47,568 bases of DNA, from IMG/VR virus record IMGVR_UViG_3300034236_000061, positions 1-47,568 of that record, one strand, 5' to 3'. Made by a program: the position numbers and the translations under genes. The notes under the pieces were generated by a model. It was not told where the DNA came from and searched no databases. It saw nothing but the letters and a program-made list of their open reading frames with translations. Each line of letters opens with the position of its first letter. Position 1 is the stretch's first letter. Positions 47,352 to 47,568 of the stretch are shown here, piece after piece. The stretch comes from a virus.

Positions 47352-47502
47352 AAATTTCAAACTGAAAAAACCGAGCGCGAATGAGTTTGAGCGATTTGAT
47401 GAATTTATCAGAGAAATCGTGAAAGTTCCTAAAAAGGAAATAGAAGAACGCGAGAAAGCCGAAAAACAAAAGAAAGAAGAAAAAAGAAAGGCTAAAGTCT
47501 AA
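47341..47502 (+). CDS. 53-residue basic protein, antitoxin candidate
   Basis: ATG overlaps the synthetase stop (ATGGAAAGTAA). MESKNFKLKKPSANEFERFD, then EFIREIVKVPKKEIEEREKA and a Lys/Glu helix. The F-x-x-F-x-x-(I/L)-V-x-VPKKEI pattern is common in small proteins beside toxins. It is probably the neutralising partner of the synthetase. Confidence 0.65.
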   Translation: MESKNFKLKKPSANEFERFDEFIREIVKVPKKEIEEREKAEKQKKEEKRKAKV

Positions 47503-47523
47503 CCTTTCTTTTTCTTCCCGCGC

Positions 47524-47568
47524 CTATTGCCAATTTTGATTGCCGATTAGCTCATCGTAAGTCAATCG
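47524..47568 (-). CDS. Possible C-terminus of a minus-strand gene, cut by the window edge
   Basis: An open minus frame enters from the edge and ends RLTYDELIGNQNWQ-stop. Too short to judge; convergent with the synthetase operon. Confidence 0.3.
   Translation of the reverse strand, partial: RLTYDELIGNQNWQ

Overview
The window is most of a tailed-phage genome (a prophage, about positions 780 to 42,200) joined on its right to bacterial chromosome. Nearly all phage genes lie on the minus strand and read right to left: lysogeny control (40.1-42.0 kb), ParB-like and replication genes (36.0-39.1 kb), many tiny early genes (31.2-36.0 kb), a Dam-type methylase, lysis genes (27.0-29.1 kb), terminase, SPP1-like portal and head protein (22.3-26.6 kb), scaffold and P22-type coat protein (16.9-18.5 kb), then connectors and tail (0.8-10.2 kb). 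A tail tube protein, a G/GT-style frameshifting chaperone and a tape-measure-like protein, with no sheath seen, indicate a siphovirus. A 3' half of tRNA-Arg(TCG) at 42,208-42,257 looks like one attachment site. No intact integrase or second attachment site is present, so the prophage probably continues past position 1, where an O-acyltransferase runs off the edge. The host is probably an acidobacterium (Blastocatellia-like). This is inferred from the delta-60/FG-GAP secreted protein and general gene style, not from a marker gene.

Two accessory blocks interrupt the structural operon. The first (18.6-22.2 kb) lies between scaffold and head morphogenesis genes. It carries a WGR-regulatory-catalytic PARP with an intact H-Y-E triad, a SWIM zinc-finger protein, a small Cys protein and four opposite-strand genes. 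The second (10.4-16.8 kb) lies between the coat gene and a displaced 3' fragment of a coat gene. The fragment encodes the same last 23 residues with mostly different codons. This block holds a GIY-YIG endonuclease, a tape measure protein out of its usual order, a membrane-anchored peptide resembling part of that tape measure, a paralogue of the distal fibre protein, small zinc proteins and a second pair of HTH regulators.

Non-coding signals include: a U UUU UUA frameshift site with a perfect 8-bp stem in the tail chaperone; four phased palindromes ACTGTA-N5-TACAGT inside the replication gene, with related sites in three control regions; a tandem three-way-junction RNA candidate ahead of parB whose two copies keep pairing through G.U changes; a 30-bp RNA stem at 34.7 kb; and heptanucleotide repeats directly ahead of three start codons.

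Right of the attachment site are an integrase C-terminal fragment, a large secreted repeat protein, a lipoprotein-like gene, a YdjM-like membrane protein, and a RelA/SpoT-domain gene overlapping a 53-residue basic protein, which resembles a toxSAS toxin-antitoxin pair. A 26-bp palindromic element occurs four times in this flank only.
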